A stretch of DNA of 64,000 nt from positions 9,610,001 through 9,674,000 of the forward strand of contig NZ_CP186274.1 of NCBI RefSeq assembly GCF_049331405.1, given 5' to 3'. Below, in pieces: positions 1 to 8,955 of this stretch (within the stretch, counting starts at the first letter, position 1; every line of letters begins with the position of its first letter). Origin of the DNA: PoT sp049331405 (lineage in GTDB: Bacteria; Planctomycetota; Planctomycetia; Isosphaerales; Isosphaeraceae). Made by a program: the position numbers and the translations under genes. The notes under the pieces were generated by a model that made no database searches, was not told where the DNA came from, and saw only the letters and a program-made list of their open reading frames with translations.

Positions 1-233
1 TCGCCAGGCTCGAGCCCGACCGCGATTTCCTCAAGAAGCTCGCCGCGAAGACCCAGGGCGAGGTCGTCGAGGCCGACCAGCTCGACTCGTTCGTGAAGAG
101 CCTGCCGTCGAGGAAGGTCCCCCTCACCGAGCCCTGGACGTCCCCGCTCTGGCACCAGCCCCTTTACTTCCTCATCGCGATCATCTGCCTGACCGCCGAG
201 TGGGGCCTGAGGCGCATCAACGGCCTGGCCTGA
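1..233 (+). CDS. C-terminal end of a membrane protein (partial)
   Basis: Only the last 76 codons are present; the gene enters from the left edge, reading from base 3, and stops with TGA at 231-233. The visible tail has a charged segment, a PSRKVPLTEPW stretch, one hydrophobic helix (YFLIAIICLTAEW) and a short basic end (GLRRINGLA). This organisation resembles the C-terminus of large planctomycete membrane proteins carrying VWA or glutamine-amidotransferase-like domains, encoded in MoxR/DUF58/BatA-type clusters. That family assignment is from memory of the tail pattern and is tentative. The next gene starts 62 bases downstream on the same strand and may be cotranscribed. Confidence 0.7.
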   Translation, partial: ARLEPDRDFLKKLAAKTQGEVVEADQLDSFVKSLPSRKVPLTEPWTSPLWHQPLYFLIAIICLTAEWGLRRINGLA

Positions 234-295
234 CCCCGGGCGTTCGCCACCGAAGAATCCGAGCCGATCGAACCGCTTAGAGCAAGGCCACGAGC

Positions 296-1276
296 ATGAC
301 GACCCTACTCCTCGCCCTCGGCCTCACCCTGGCGACACCGGACGCCTCCGCCGCCGAGGATCGCGCCCGCGTCGTGATCGTGGTCGGCGCCCCCGGCACG
401 CCCGAGTACGGCACGCAGTTCCAGGCCTGGGCAGGCCTCTGGCAGGCCGCCGCCAGCAAGAGCTCGGCCGAGGTGACGCGGATCGGCGTCGGCGACCCCT
501 CCGACAAGACCCCGGATCGCGACAAGCTCCGCGCGGCGCTGACGGAAGGGGCCGCAACCTCGCAGGAGCCCCTCTGGCTCGTCCTGATCGGCCACGGCAC
601 GTTCGACGGTCGTTCGGCCAAGTTCAACATGCGCGGGCCGGACGTCACCGAGGCGGAACTCGCGGAGTGGACCGCCCCCATCAAGCGCCCGATCGCCGTG
701 ATCGACTGCTCGGCCTGCAGCGGCCCGTTCCTGAGCAAACTCTCGGGTCCGAACCGGGTCATCATCACCGCCACGAAGAGCGGGCACGAGGAGAACTACG
801 CCCGCCTCGGCCAGTACCTCGCCGAGTCGATCGCCGACCCCCGCGCCGACCTCGACAAGGACGGCCAGGTCTCGCTCCTGGAAGCCTTCCTGAGCGCCTC
901 GCACGGCGTCGCCGAGTATTACCGTTCCCACTCGCAGCTCGCCACCGAGCATCCGCTCCTGGATGACAACGGCGACCGCCTCGGCACCCCCGCCGACTGG
1001 TTCAAGGGGGTCCGCGCCACCAAGCGAGCCAAGGACGGGAGCCCGCTCGACGGCCCCCGCGCCCACCAGCTTTACCTCGTCCGCAGCGAGCGCGAACGCA
1101 GCATCCCGCCAGAGGTCCGCAAGCGTCGCGACGGGCTCGAGCTGGCCGTCGCCGCCCTCCGCGACCGCAAGGATAAGCTCGGCGAAGACGAATACTTCGC
1201 CGAGCTCGAGAAGCTCATGACCGACCTCGCCCGCCTCTACCGCGACCTCGACCAGGGCGGGTCGCACAAGCACTAA
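296..1276 (+). CDS. Secreted caspase-like (clan CD) protein with EF-hand loop
   Basis: 326 aa. An N-terminal hydrophobic stretch ending near ASA (residues 1-20) looks like a signal peptide. The body resembles clan CD cysteine peptidases (caspase/legumain fold): a strand followed by IGHG with His100, then VIDCSACSG, in which Cys138 or Cys141 could be the nucleophile. Residues 185-196 match a canonical EF-hand calcium loop (D185, D187, D189, G190, E196). The C-terminal third is helical and charged. Substrate and activation are unknown. It follows a membrane-protein gene on the same strand, so a shared envelope role is possible but is inference. ATG 296 is chosen because it directly precedes the signal peptide. 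Confidence 0.75.
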   Translation: MTTLLLALGLTLATPDASAAEDRARVVIVVGAPGTPEYGTQFQAWAGLWQAAASKSSAEVTRIGVGDPSDKTPDRDKLRAALTEGAATSQEPLWLVLIGHGTFDGRSAKFNMRGPDVTEAELAEWTAPIKRPIAVIDCSACSGPFLSKLSGPNRVIITATKSGHEENYARLGQYLAESIADPRADLDKDGQVSLLEAFLSASHGVAEYYRSHSQLATEHPLLDDNGDRLGTPADWFKGVRATKRAKDGSPLDGPRAHQLYLVRSERERSIPPEVRKRRDGLELAVAALRDRKDKLGEDEYFAELEKLMTDLARLYRDLDQGGSHKH

Positions 1277-1812
1277 TCAAAAATCACGACACATCTCAAT
1301 TTCATGGGTTATCGGCCAGACTGGCTGGGAAAGGTGTGTGATGGCCGATGACCAATACCTCGTCCCCAAGCTCATCCCCGTGCAAAGCATTCTGATCAGC
1401 TCGCCGCCCTCCCAGCCCAAGAGCACACCATCCGCAAACAATCGCTGGCACCATAACCTTTCACACAAATTCATCTGTTCCAAGAGTCTGAAGTGGCTCC
1501 GTTTCTGATAAAACCTCGCCACGCCCATGCCTTCTCCCTTCGCGATTGATCCTCGCTAGCCCCGAACCAGTCGACTCGTGGCTCCGGATTTGCGTATCCC
1601 TGATATGATTAGTGGCGGCATCGATCGCGGAGAGATGTTGCACAGGTTCGACAATCCGGGCGATCCGGGTGGGGATCCGAGTCAAGGATTCTTAAATGTT
1701 GCTCATGATCGTAGAAACTTCGCGGTCATTGGATTAGGCTATGGCCTTCCCTGCGTCGCTGAGCGAAATTCATCGCCAGGACAGCCCCCCCAAGGATGAA
1801 GGGACTTGTTCC
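1277..1812. other. Intergenic region, 536 bp
   Basis: This stretch is less GC-rich than the flanking genes. The short open frames on both strands lack family-like sequence and good ribosome binding sites. I see no tRNA, terminator or repeat. It presumably holds the promoter of lpxA, but no convincing -35/-10 pair was identified. Confidence 0.5.
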
Positions 1813-2610
1813 ATGGCGAGCTCGGTGTCGGAGACGGCCAGCGTCGATCCCCGTGCGCGAATCGCGGACGACGTCTTCATCGGCCCATTTTGCGTCGTCG
1901 GCCCCGACGTGTCGATCGGGAGAGGGACGCGGCTGAGCAGCCACATCTGGATTATGGGGTCCGTCACCCTCGGCGAGTTCAACGACATCGGCCCCTTCGT
2001 CGCCATCGGGGGAGATCCGCAAGACACGTCGTACCGGGGCACGGCGACGAAGATCGAGATCGGCGACCACAACACGATCCATCAGCGTGTGACGATCCAC
2101 CTCGCCTCCGAGAAGGAAGACGGCGTCACCCGGATCGGAAGCCACAACACGCTATTGACCGGCGCGCACATCGCCCACGACTGCAAGCTGGGCGATGGGA
2201 TCACCATCGGCAGCAACGCCCTGCTCGCCGGGCACGTCCACATCGAGGACGGGGCCTACCTCGAGGAGGCGGTGGCCGTGCTCCCATTCGTCACCATCGG
2301 CGGGTCCAGCTACGTCGATGGCCAGTCGAAGGTGAACCAGGACGTCCCCCCGTACCTCAGCGTCGGCGGGATACCCGCGAGCGTCCTCGGCATCAACGAC
2401 CGCGCGCACGAACCCGAGCCTCGCGACCCCGAGGTCGACCAGGCCCTCATCCAGGCCTATCAGCTCCTGTTCCTCGAAAGAATGCCCATCGGCCTCGCCG
2501 TTGAGGTGCTCGAATCTCACGACCAACTCACGCCCGAAGTCCTGTATCTGATCAAATTCGTCGAATCTCAGCGCGAGGGGAAGCGGGGACGCGGCCGCGA
2601 CCTTCGATGA
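1813..2610 (+). CDS. lpxA: Acyl-[ACP]--UDP-N-acetylglucosamine O-acyltransferase
   Basis: 265 aa, about the usual LpxA length (262 in E. coli). LpxA catalyses the first step of lipid A synthesis, transferring a 3-hydroxyacyl chain from ACP to UDP-GlcNAc in the cytoplasm. The N-terminal two thirds are hexapeptide repeats of the left-handed beta-helix type. The catalytic segment AHIAHDC carries His119 and His122, the latter matching the catalytic His125 of E. coli. LLAGHVHIEDGAYLEEA and the VGGIPASVLGIN motif follow, then a helical C-terminal domain. ATG 1813 is preferred over the in-frame ATG at 1741 because it gives the normal start (SVSETASVDPRARI) and has a purine-rich GAAGGG about 10 bases upstream. 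No other lpx gene adjoins it. Confidence 0.93.
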   Translation: MASSVSETASVDPRARIADDVFIGPFCVVGPDVSIGRGTRLSSHIWIMGSVTLGEFNDIGPFVAIGGDPQDTSYRGTATKIEIGDHNTIHQRVTIHLASEKEDGVTRIGSHNTLLTGAHIAHDCKLGDGITIGSNALLAGHVHIEDGAYLEEAVAVLPFVTIGGSSYVDGQSKVNQDVPPYLSVGGIPASVLGINDRAHEPEPRDPEVDQALIQAYQLLFLERMPIGLAVEVLESHDQLTPEVLYLIKFVESQREGKRGRGRDLR

Positions 2611-2704
2611 GTTCGGCATCTCTCGCATGAACCCGATCCGGGCGAGGGTGCACTGATCCGCGCCGCGTTCGGTCGCGACCTTTGCCGCGACCGATTCGTT
2701 CTCG

Positions 2705-2923
2705 TCAGACGGTGATCAGCTTGACGCCGGGCCGGGCGGGGCTGACGCGCGTGCCGTCGGGCTTCTTCTTGGCGAAGTAGACCGAGGCGAAGCGACTCGG
2801 ATTCTCCCGGATGATGGTGGCGAATTCGGCGTCGCTGAGCTTCAGGCTGCTCTGCGCGCGGATCAACTGGAAGCTATGCGGGGCGTGCTTGACGATCTCG
2901 GCCAGCTTGTCAGCATTACTCAT
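2705..2923 (-). CDS. Small basic conserved protein, 72 aa
   Basis: The protein begins MSNADKLAEIVKHAPHSF and ends in a lysine/arginine-rich tail (AKKKPDGTRVSPARPGVKL). GGAG lies about 8 bases upstream of the start. The central part is predicted helical and the tail basic, which would suit nucleic-acid or membrane-surface binding, but no family motif is recognised. It is transcribed divergently from the large secreted-protein gene. The open frame continues far upstream of this start, but that part mirrors the opposite-strand gene and is rejected. Confidence 0.65.
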   Translation of the reverse strand: MSNADKLAEIVKHAPHSFQLIRAQSSLKLSDAEFATIIRENPSRFASVYFAKKKPDGTRVSPARPGVKLITV

Positions 2924-3229
2924 GTCCAGATCTCCATTGGTCGTTTTTTGTTTTTTCAAGTGTTGATGATACCTGGTTTGCCCTCGGCGGGCAACCGGGC
3001 TCTCCCCTCGTCGATCCCTTCGCCATTCCCGCGACGGTCTCACCCAGCCAACCGGATCGATTCGAGGGCCGGTGCCGAGTGCCCGACGGAGGGGCTGGCG
3101 GAGGGGAAAGCGGCTGTTACAATCGAAGAATATTTGCCCCATCAAGGAATCCTGGTGCATCGGCACGGACTCTCCCCCCGAGCCCCGGCGCGCCGGCGTC
3201 GAGCTCGGCCACCAACGAGGCTCGACAGG
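2924..3229. other. Divergent intergenic region, 306 bp
   Basis: It lies between the divergent starts at 2923 and 3230. It contains a T-rich tract at 2943-2956 (two runs of six T) close to the small gene's start. No clear sigma-70 promoter or operator was identified. The plus frame is open through here, but its sequence does not look like protein. Confidence 0.4.
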
Positions 3230-6200
3230 ATGTTGGACATGACCTTCCGCTTCGGCCAGACGTGCGGCGTGGCCCTCGTGTTGGCGGGGGTGATCTTCGA
3301 TCTTTCGGCGAGCTCGTCGCTCGCGGCCTGCCGGCCGACGCCGCCCTATCGCGGTGGTGAGATCCCCAGGCCGCCCCGGCAGGACCAGCCCTGGACGAGC
3401 CCCGGGCCGGGCGTTTCGGCTCCTTTCGCCAAAGCCCTCACGACGCTGTTCGGGCAGGGGATGGCCGACCCTCGCGGCTGCGAGTATCGCGAGGTCGTGC
3501 TGGCGGGCGATACGCCGAGACCTCCCCTGGAGGGAGGGCCCAACCTCGTGACCCACGCCTGGGTCTTGCCTCAGGATGCGAGCCGCAAGGATGACTGCCG
3601 GTTCGCCGTCGCCTGGAATGGCCTCGTCTACCCGCTGGACGGCCTCGGCGACCCGGCCGACCTCGACGCCGACATCCAGGGCCTGCTGACCAGGACCAGG
3701 GCCAAGCTCCAGCAGCTCACGAAAACCTATGGAGCGTCGATCCCCGCCGAGGCCAACCCCCTGCGGGAAGCCAGCCCGTTCGGCTACTCGGAAATGGGCA
3801 GGCTCGAGGTCGCCTGGGATGCCGTGCGGGTCGAGCCCAGGCCGACGACGATCGGCCTGCTCCTCCGCCTGGGGCGGCTCGACCTGGCCAGGGAGGTCTG
3901 GCAGGCGAGCACGGGGTTCAAGACGCCGATCGGCTCGAGCCTCCCGGGCGAGGCAGGGGATCCCTATATTGCCCTCGCGAGGCCCTGGGCCCTGGCCCTC
4001 TACGACCAGGCCCTGAGCGCCCACTCGCTCGGGCTCGACCCCCTCTCGCTGACGTTGGCCCGGGAGATGGCCCGCGTCCGGCCCATCGTCGAGGACAAGG
4101 CACGCGAGTTGGGCTACTCCGCGGCCAAAGACCCGCGAATGACCTCGCCCTTCACTCCACCCTGGATGAAGAAGAAGTCGGACGCCTATCTGGAATTCAT
4201 CGAAGAACTGCCCATATTGATCGCCGATCAGGAGCGCCGGGCCCGCGAGAAGCCCGGCGAGAAACGCCCGCTGGAGGTCCTGGTCAAGCTCCCCGACCCT
4301 CAGGAACGCATCGCTGCGCTCATCGACTCGATGGCCGAACACAACTACAAAATGGGCGAGGTCACTAGGGACGAATCCGTGAACATGATGTTCATGCACG
4401 ATACCAGGTACAATCGCCGCGACGTGACGGTCCAGGCTCTCGAGAAGCAGGGGATCGACGCCGCGAAGCCGCTGCTCGAGGCCTTCAAGCAGGATCGACG
4501 CCTGACCCGGACGGTCCGCATCCTCCACTACACCCCCACGACTCGTCACATCGTCTCCGTGCGAGACCTCGCCTTCGCGGGGATCCTCAAGCTCCTGGGC
4601 ACCGATAATTTCTCGGGCAAGAAGCTCGCCGACGACAACGACCAGGCGCCCGAGAACCACGAGGAGGCGGTCGCGGCCATCTCCGCATCCGTGGCGAAGT
4701 ATGGCGACGTCTCGGTCGAAGATCGTTGGTATCGGATCCTGGCCGACGACGCGGCCTATACGGTCGAGTGGGCTGAGGTGGCGAAACTGATCGTCACCGA
4801 CATGCCCGCCGGCTCCCGCGACGATCGACCGGTGATCGCTCCTCTCACCCACCGTTGGCTGACGCCCATCGGCCCCGATGGCTCATTACGGGGCGATTCC
4901 CTGCGTAAGCTGGACAATTCTACGCTCTCTACGCTCCTCGTTCGCCGCACCGAGCAACTAGCGACCCCGTATTACGCGATGAAGCCGAAGGATACGGCGC
5001 CCCTCGACGGTGCCCGCGAGCTTGCCCTCGCCTTGGTGATCTGGGACGCCGATGCGGCACGTCCCGTGGTCGCGGCCTTGCATCGACGGTTCCGCGAGAT
5101 CCTTGATGAAGAGTCGGTCGACCGGGAGTTCTTCAGGGGTAGTCTCGACGAATACTACTCCGAGTTCACCTGCCTGCGAGGGCGCCTCGGGGATTCGAAG
5201 GGGCTCGAGGAGTACGCCTCGTGGGCCCTGGCGTTCAACCCGCCCGACCCGAGGACGTGGTCGGGGCTCGAGCACTTCCTTGAGCCCTTCGCCCTCTTCC
5301 CGCACGACCCCGCGCTTTCCGCGGCCGCCGAGAAGCTCTTCAACGACCCGGATTCCCCCTGGCTCCCCTTCCTGGGCACGGCGAAGCACCCCAACAATGT
5401 GGGCGAGCGCGGGCAGCTCATCGCCAGGCTCGTGGGCATCCCCGCCTTCCGCAAGATGGTCGTGCGAGAGTTGGCCAATCGGGAGCCGCTCGCCAGATTC
5501 CACGACGATCCCGTCTCCAGCCCCAGGATCACATTCGGCACCGGTTGGAATGAGTCCGCAGGACTTCCCCACATGAAGCCCGCCACATCGCCGATGGTCC
5601 CCGACGTCTCGCTGCGGGTCTGCGACTACTACGCCTGGAAGCTCGGCTTGAACCTCGACGGGATCCCCCCCTTCAACCCGACCTGGTTCCTGGCGGATCG
5701 AGACAGGGTGATCGCCGAGCAATCCGCCTACCTCGAGCGCTTCGGCAAACGCTACGACGAGCCTTCCCGCGAGAAGCGAAGGGCGCCGCATTCACACGAC
5801 TTCACCCGGATCGCGCCGAGCTTCCCCCGGCTCGATCATCCGGCGACCCCCGAGGACCTTCGCCGGGGGCTCTGCATCTTCTCGGCCGAGGGGGAAGGCC
5901 CGAGGCGAGTGGTCCCCCTCCCCATGACGCCGTACCCCGCGACCTGGACGACCTTCCGCGACTACGGGCAGTTCACGGACGACTACGACATCGCCACCCA
6001 GCGTTCGAAGAAGCACATCGCGTTCGATCAGGAAGGCCTGATCTGGCAGGCGGAGGAGGTCTTCAAGGACGGCGAGTGGCACCGCTACTACGGCTTCGCC
6101 GGCCGACGCCTCGCCCGAGTGCCCGCCTCGGAGATCGAACTGCCCGTCCCCCATCGCCGTCGAAACGAGTCGGCGCCGGGCCTCGAGGCATGGACCCACT

Positions 6201-6265
6201 TCATGCGCGGGCTCGACGACCAGGCCCAGATCGACCCGAGGAACAACGGCCCTCGGCCCGATTAG
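3230..6265 (+). CDS. Large secreted protein of unknown function
   Basis: 1011 aa from ATG 3230. The start MLDMTFRFGQTCGVALVLAG gives a signal peptide (hydrophobic core about residues 11-32). ATG 3239, three codons on, is an alternative. No enzyme motif is recognised. Around residues 360-450 there are amphipathic helical stretches reminiscent of HEAT-like repeats (RRDVTVQALEKQG, VRDLAFAGILKLLG). The C-terminal part is rich in Trp, Tyr and Pro. It is probably an extracytoplasmic planctomycete-specific protein. It is divergent from the 72-aa protein, and the AraC gene begins 174 bases downstream. Confidence 0.75.
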   Translation: MLDMTFRFGQTCGVALVLAGVIFDLSASSSLAACRPTPPYRGGEIPRPPRQDQPWTSPGPGVSAPFAKALTTLFGQGMADPRGCEYREVVLAGDTPRPPLEGGPNLVTHAWVLPQDASRKDDCRFAVAWNGLVYPLDGLGDPADLDADIQGLLTRTRAKLQQLTKTYGASIPAEANPLREASPFGYSEMGRLEVAWDAVRVEPRPTTIGLLLRLGRLDLAREVWQASTGFKTPIGSSLPGEAGDPYIALARPWALALYDQALSAHSLGLDPLSLTLAREMARVRPIVEDKARELGYSAAKDPRMTSPFTPPWMKKKSDAYLEFIEELPILIADQERRAREKPGEKRPLEVLVKLPDPQERIAALIDSMAEHNYKMGEVTRDESVNMMFMHDTRYNRRDVTVQALEKQGIDAAKPLLEAFKQDRRLTRTVRILHYTPTTRHIVSVRDLAFAGILKLLGTDNFSGKKLADDNDQAPENHEEAVAAISASVAKYGDVSVEDRWYRILADDAAYTVEWAEVAKLIVTDMPAGSRDDRPVIAPLTHRWLTPIGPDGSLRGDSLRKLDNSTLSTLLVRRTEQLATPYYAMKPKDTAPLDGARELALALVIWDADAARPVVAALHRRFREILDEESVDREFFRGSLDEYYSEFTCLRGRLGDSKGLEEYASWALAFNPPDPRTWSGLEHFLEPFALFPHDPALSAAAEKLFNDPDSPWLPFLGTAKHPNNVGERGQLIARLVGIPAFRKMVVRELANREPLARFHDDPVSSPRITFGTGWNESAGLPHMKPATSPMVPDVSLRVCDYYAWKLGLNLDGIPPFNPTWFLADRDRVIAEQSAYLERFGKRYDEPSREKRRAPHSHDFTRIAPSFPRLDHPATPEDLRRGLCIFSAEGEGPRRVVPLPMTPYPATWTTFRDYGQFTDDYDIATQRSKKHIAFDQEGLIWQAEEVFKDGEWHRYYGFAGRRLARVPASEIELPVPHRRRNESAPGLEAWTHFMRGLDDQAQIDPRNNGPRPD

Positions 6266-6439
6266 GCGATCGAACCCGAACGAAAACGAGGTCCGTTCTT
6301 ATTTCCCAAGAATCGAGCTTGGGTGACGAATAAGGCGGTGGAAGCCGCCCGCTTCGCGAAACGGAAGTTGTGCGGTACTGCGCCCTCGATTGCGACTCGA
6401 AATCCAACGAGCCTTAGTCACCTTATTTCGGAATTCCCA

Positions 6440-7267
6440 ATGGCGACCAAGCTGGCCCCCGGGCGATTCCTGGGAGACATGCAAGAAACCATCGAGGTCG
6501 CCGGCCTCACCTTCTCGGAGTCGTTGTACGCGACGGACCTGTTCCTCCCCAAGCACGAACATGAGAACGCATTCTTCTATTTCGTGATCGAGGGGATGTA
6601 CGAGGAGACATTCGGCCGCGAGACGAGGCAAGGGGGGCCGTCCACCCTGGTCTTCCACCCGGCCGGAGAGCCGCACTCGAACCGCTGGAAAAACGGGGGC
6701 GGGCGGGTCTTCCACATCGAGATTTCAGGATCTCGGGCCGAGGCGCTCCGGGCCTACGGGGCGGCGCTCGACAGTCCTGCCGAGCGAAGGGCGGGGCCGG
6801 TCCCCTGGCTCGCGAGCCGGCTCTATCGCGAGTATCGCCGGCCCGATGGCCCTTCGCGGCTGGGGTTGGAGGGCCTCGCGCTGGAGATCGTGGCGGAGAT
6901 CTCGCGAGGAGGCGGTCAGGCCGACGAGCCGGGCCGCACGCCGCCGCGCTGGCTCGAGAAGGCCCGGGAATTGCTCCACGCCCGGTTCGCGGAGAACCTG
7001 CCGCTGGAGGACGTCGCCAGTAGCGTGGGCGTCCATCCCGTCCACCTCGCCCGGGTCTTCCGCCGCCACCATGATTGCTCGCCGGGCGACTACGTCCGCA
7101 AACTCCGGGTGCAGTTCGCCTGCGAGCGCCTCGCCGGCTCCGATGCGCCGCTCTGCGAGATCGCCCTCGAGGCCGGGTTCTCGGATCAGAGCCACCTCAC
7201 GCGGACCTTCCGCCAGCAGTTGCGAGTCACCCCGGGAGCCTACAGACGCCTCTCCCGCAGGCGCTAG
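6440..7267 (+). CDS. AraC-family transcriptional regulator
   Basis: 275 aa. Residues about 20-90 form a cupin-like sensor half (KHEHENAFFYFVIEG, VFHPAGEPHSNRW). Residues about 175-272 form the double helix-turn-helix AraC DNA-binding domain, with LEDVASSVGVHPVHLARVFR and the signature GFSDQSHLTRTFRQQLRVTPG. The ATG at 6440 is chosen because sequence upstream of it (an in-frame start at 6323) is not family-like. The regulated genes are unknown; the adjacent beta-lactamase-fold gene 151 bases downstream is a candidate target only by proximity. Confidence 0.88.
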   Translation: MATKLAPGRFLGDMQETIEVAGLTFSESLYATDLFLPKHEHENAFFYFVIEGMYEETFGRETRQGGPSTLVFHPAGEPHSNRWKNGGGRVFHIEISGSRAEALRAYGAALDSPAERRAGPVPWLASRLYREYRRPDGPSRLGLEGLALEIVAEISRGGGQADEPGRTPPRWLEKARELLHARFAENLPLEDVASSVGVHPVHLARVFRRHHDCSPGDYVRKLRVQFACERLAGSDAPLCEIALEAGFSDQSHLTRTFRQQLRVTPGAYRRLSRRR

Positions 7268-7417
7268 GGGCGTTCCAGGGGAATGTTTCGCCAGCACAAG
7301 ACGGTCATGGCAGACTGTTGCACAATCGGGCGACCCGGGTCCGTGGCGATATCGCCCCGGCCCCGGTCCGTCCATCCTCAGACACGACCTTTCCACCAAA
7401 AGGCTGGGTGATTGAAC

Positions 7418-8836
7418 ATGAAAGTCACGACGCAGGCCTTCCTCGCCGCGCTCCTCCTGGTAACGTCGATCGCGACGGCCCGCGGCGATGATAAGGCCGA
7501 GAACTCCCCCGGCGCCATCGACGAGTTCGTCGCCGGGGCGATGAAGAAGCAGCACATACCGGGCGCCTCGGTCGCCGTCATCAAGGACGGCAAGGTCGTC
7601 CTCGCCAAGGGCTATGGCCTCGCGAACGTCGAGCTCTCGGTCCCGACGACCGAGCACACCGCTTATCAACTCGCTTCCGTGACCAAGACCTTCACGGCGA
7701 CGGCGATCATGCTGCTCGTCAAGGACGGCAAGATCAAGCTCGAGGACTCGATCACGAAGCTCGTGCCCGACCTCCCCAAGGCCTGGGATCCGGTCACGGT
7801 CAAACACCTGCTAAACCACACATCCGGCATCAAGAGTTATACGAACGTCAAGGATTTCTTCAAGACGATCCGCAAGGATTACACCCACCGCGAGATCATC
7901 GACCTCGTGGCGAAGGAGCCGCTCGAGTTCGAGCCCGGCGAGCGGTGGAACTACTCCAACACGGGCTACTTCCTCCTCGGCATGCTGATCGAGAAGGTCG
8001 CCGGGCAAAGCTATCCCGAGTTCATGGAGGCCCGCATCTTCAAGCCGCTCGACATGACGGAGACGCGAGTCAACGACCTCCGCGTCATCATCCCCAACCG
8101 CGCCCACGGCTACACCATGGAGGGGAAGACCCTCAAAAACGGCGAATACGTCAGCCCGACTCAGCCCTATGCCGCCGGGGCACTCATCTCGACGGTGAGC
8201 GACCTGGTGAAATGGGACGCCGGCCTCGCCGCCGGGACGCTCCTCGACAAGACGACCCTGGAGACGATGTGGGCCCCCGCCGAACTCAAGGGGGGCAAGC
8301 ACGCCGATTACGGCCTCGGCTGGAGCGTGAGCAAGGTCAATGGCCACCGGCTGGCCTCGCACGGCGGCGGCATCCCCGGCTTCTCCACCCAGCTCTCGCG
8401 CTACGTCGACGACAAGCTGACCATCATCGTATTGACCAACCTCGACGGCGGCGGGGGAGACTCGCTGGCCCGTGGGATCGCCGCCAAGATCATCCCGGCA
8501 CTCGCCAGAAAGGCGAGCGAGGCGATCGCCGACAAGGATCCGAAGACGACCGAGTTGCTCAAGGGGATCCTCCTCGGCGCCCAGAAGGGGGAACTCAAGG
8601 ACGCACTCTTCACAGAGACGGCGCAGAAGGAGATGCTCCCCAAGATCCGGGACGACAAGGAGCGGCTCGCCGGCTTCGGCGCCTTGAAGTCGATCGACCT
8701 GCTAGCTCGCAAGGAGTCGGATCAGGACTTGAGGCTCCATTACCGCGTCATCTTCGAGAACGAGCGCCTGGAATTCTTCGCCACCCTGACGAAAGACGGC
8801 AAGGTCGCCGGGCTCGGCATCCGCACCGAGGATTGA
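7418..8836 (+). CDS. Beta-lactamase-fold serine hydrolase (class C/esterase type)
   Basis: 472 aa with an N-terminal signal peptide (about residues 1-22), so probably periplasmic. All three motifs of the serine beta-lactamase/D-aminopeptidase/esterase family are visible: SVTK at 87-90 with nucleophile Ser87, YSN at 179-181, and HGG at 315-317. A C-terminal extension of roughly 110 residues follows the catalytic domain. The family includes penicillin-binding proteins, esterases and peptidases, so substrate cannot be assigned and resistance should not be inferred. ATG 7418 is preferred; an in-frame TTG lies two codons upstream. A hairpin at 8892-8919 may end the transcript. Confidence 0.88.
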   Translation: MKVTTQAFLAALLLVTSIATARGDDKAENSPGAIDEFVAGAMKKQHIPGASVAVIKDGKVVLAKGYGLANVELSVPTTEHTAYQLASVTKTFTATAIMLLVKDGKIKLEDSITKLVPDLPKAWDPVTVKHLLNHTSGIKSYTNVKDFFKTIRKDYTHREIIDLVAKEPLEFEPGERWNYSNTGYFLLGMLIEKVAGQSYPEFMEARIFKPLDMTETRVNDLRVIIPNRAHGYTMEGKTLKNGEYVSPTQPYAAGALISTVSDLVKWDAGLAAGTLLDKTTLETMWAPAELKGGKHADYGLGWSVSKVNGHRLASHGGGIPGFSTQLSRYVDDKLTIIVLTNLDGGGGDSLARGIAAKIIPALARKASEAIADKDPKTTELLKGILLGAQKGELKDALFTETAQKEMLPKIRDDKERLAGFGALKSIDLLARKESDQDLRLHYRVIFENERLEFFATLTKDGKVAGLGIRTED

Positions 8837-8891
8837 GCGATCGGCCGACATCCCTTGCACACTTCAACATTCCAATTCGCGACGAACCCAA

Positions 8892-8919
8892 GCAAGGGTC
8901 GAGGTTCCTCGGCCCTTGC
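8892..8919 (+). terminator. Possible terminator hairpin
   Basis: GCAAGGGTCGAGG and CCTCGGCCCTTGC form a near-perfect stem with one G-T wobble and a tight loop, 55 bases after the hydrolase stop. No T-run follows, so intrinsic termination is uncertain. It overlaps one copy of the direct repeat CCCTTGCACAC (8852-8862 and 8913-8923). Confidence 0.4.
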
Positions 8920-8955
8920 ACACATTCCGCTTCACCTCAAGGAGCCGACACCGGC

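Noticed and set aside
2924..4852. Minus-strand open frame continuing upstream of the 72-aa protein
   Set aside because: It is low-complexity Arg/Gly/Pro sequence opposite the large secreted-protein gene; only the last 72 codons look like protein and have a ribosome site.
6298..6334. Imperfect hairpin after the large secreted-protein gene
   Set aside because: Only a 6-bp inner stem (CCCAAG/CTTGGG) with an unequal internal loop; too weak to call a terminator.
7418..8836. Antibiotic-resistance beta-lactamase
   Set aside because: The SxxK, YxN and HxG motifs define a broad hydrolase family; length, the C-terminal extension and context do not support a resistance enzyme.
7945..8955. N-terminal extension of the Tricorn-like frame
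   Set aside because: It overlaps the beta-lactamase-fold gene in another frame and is Arg-rich without any motif; the true start at 8956 has a ribosome site and a signal peptide.
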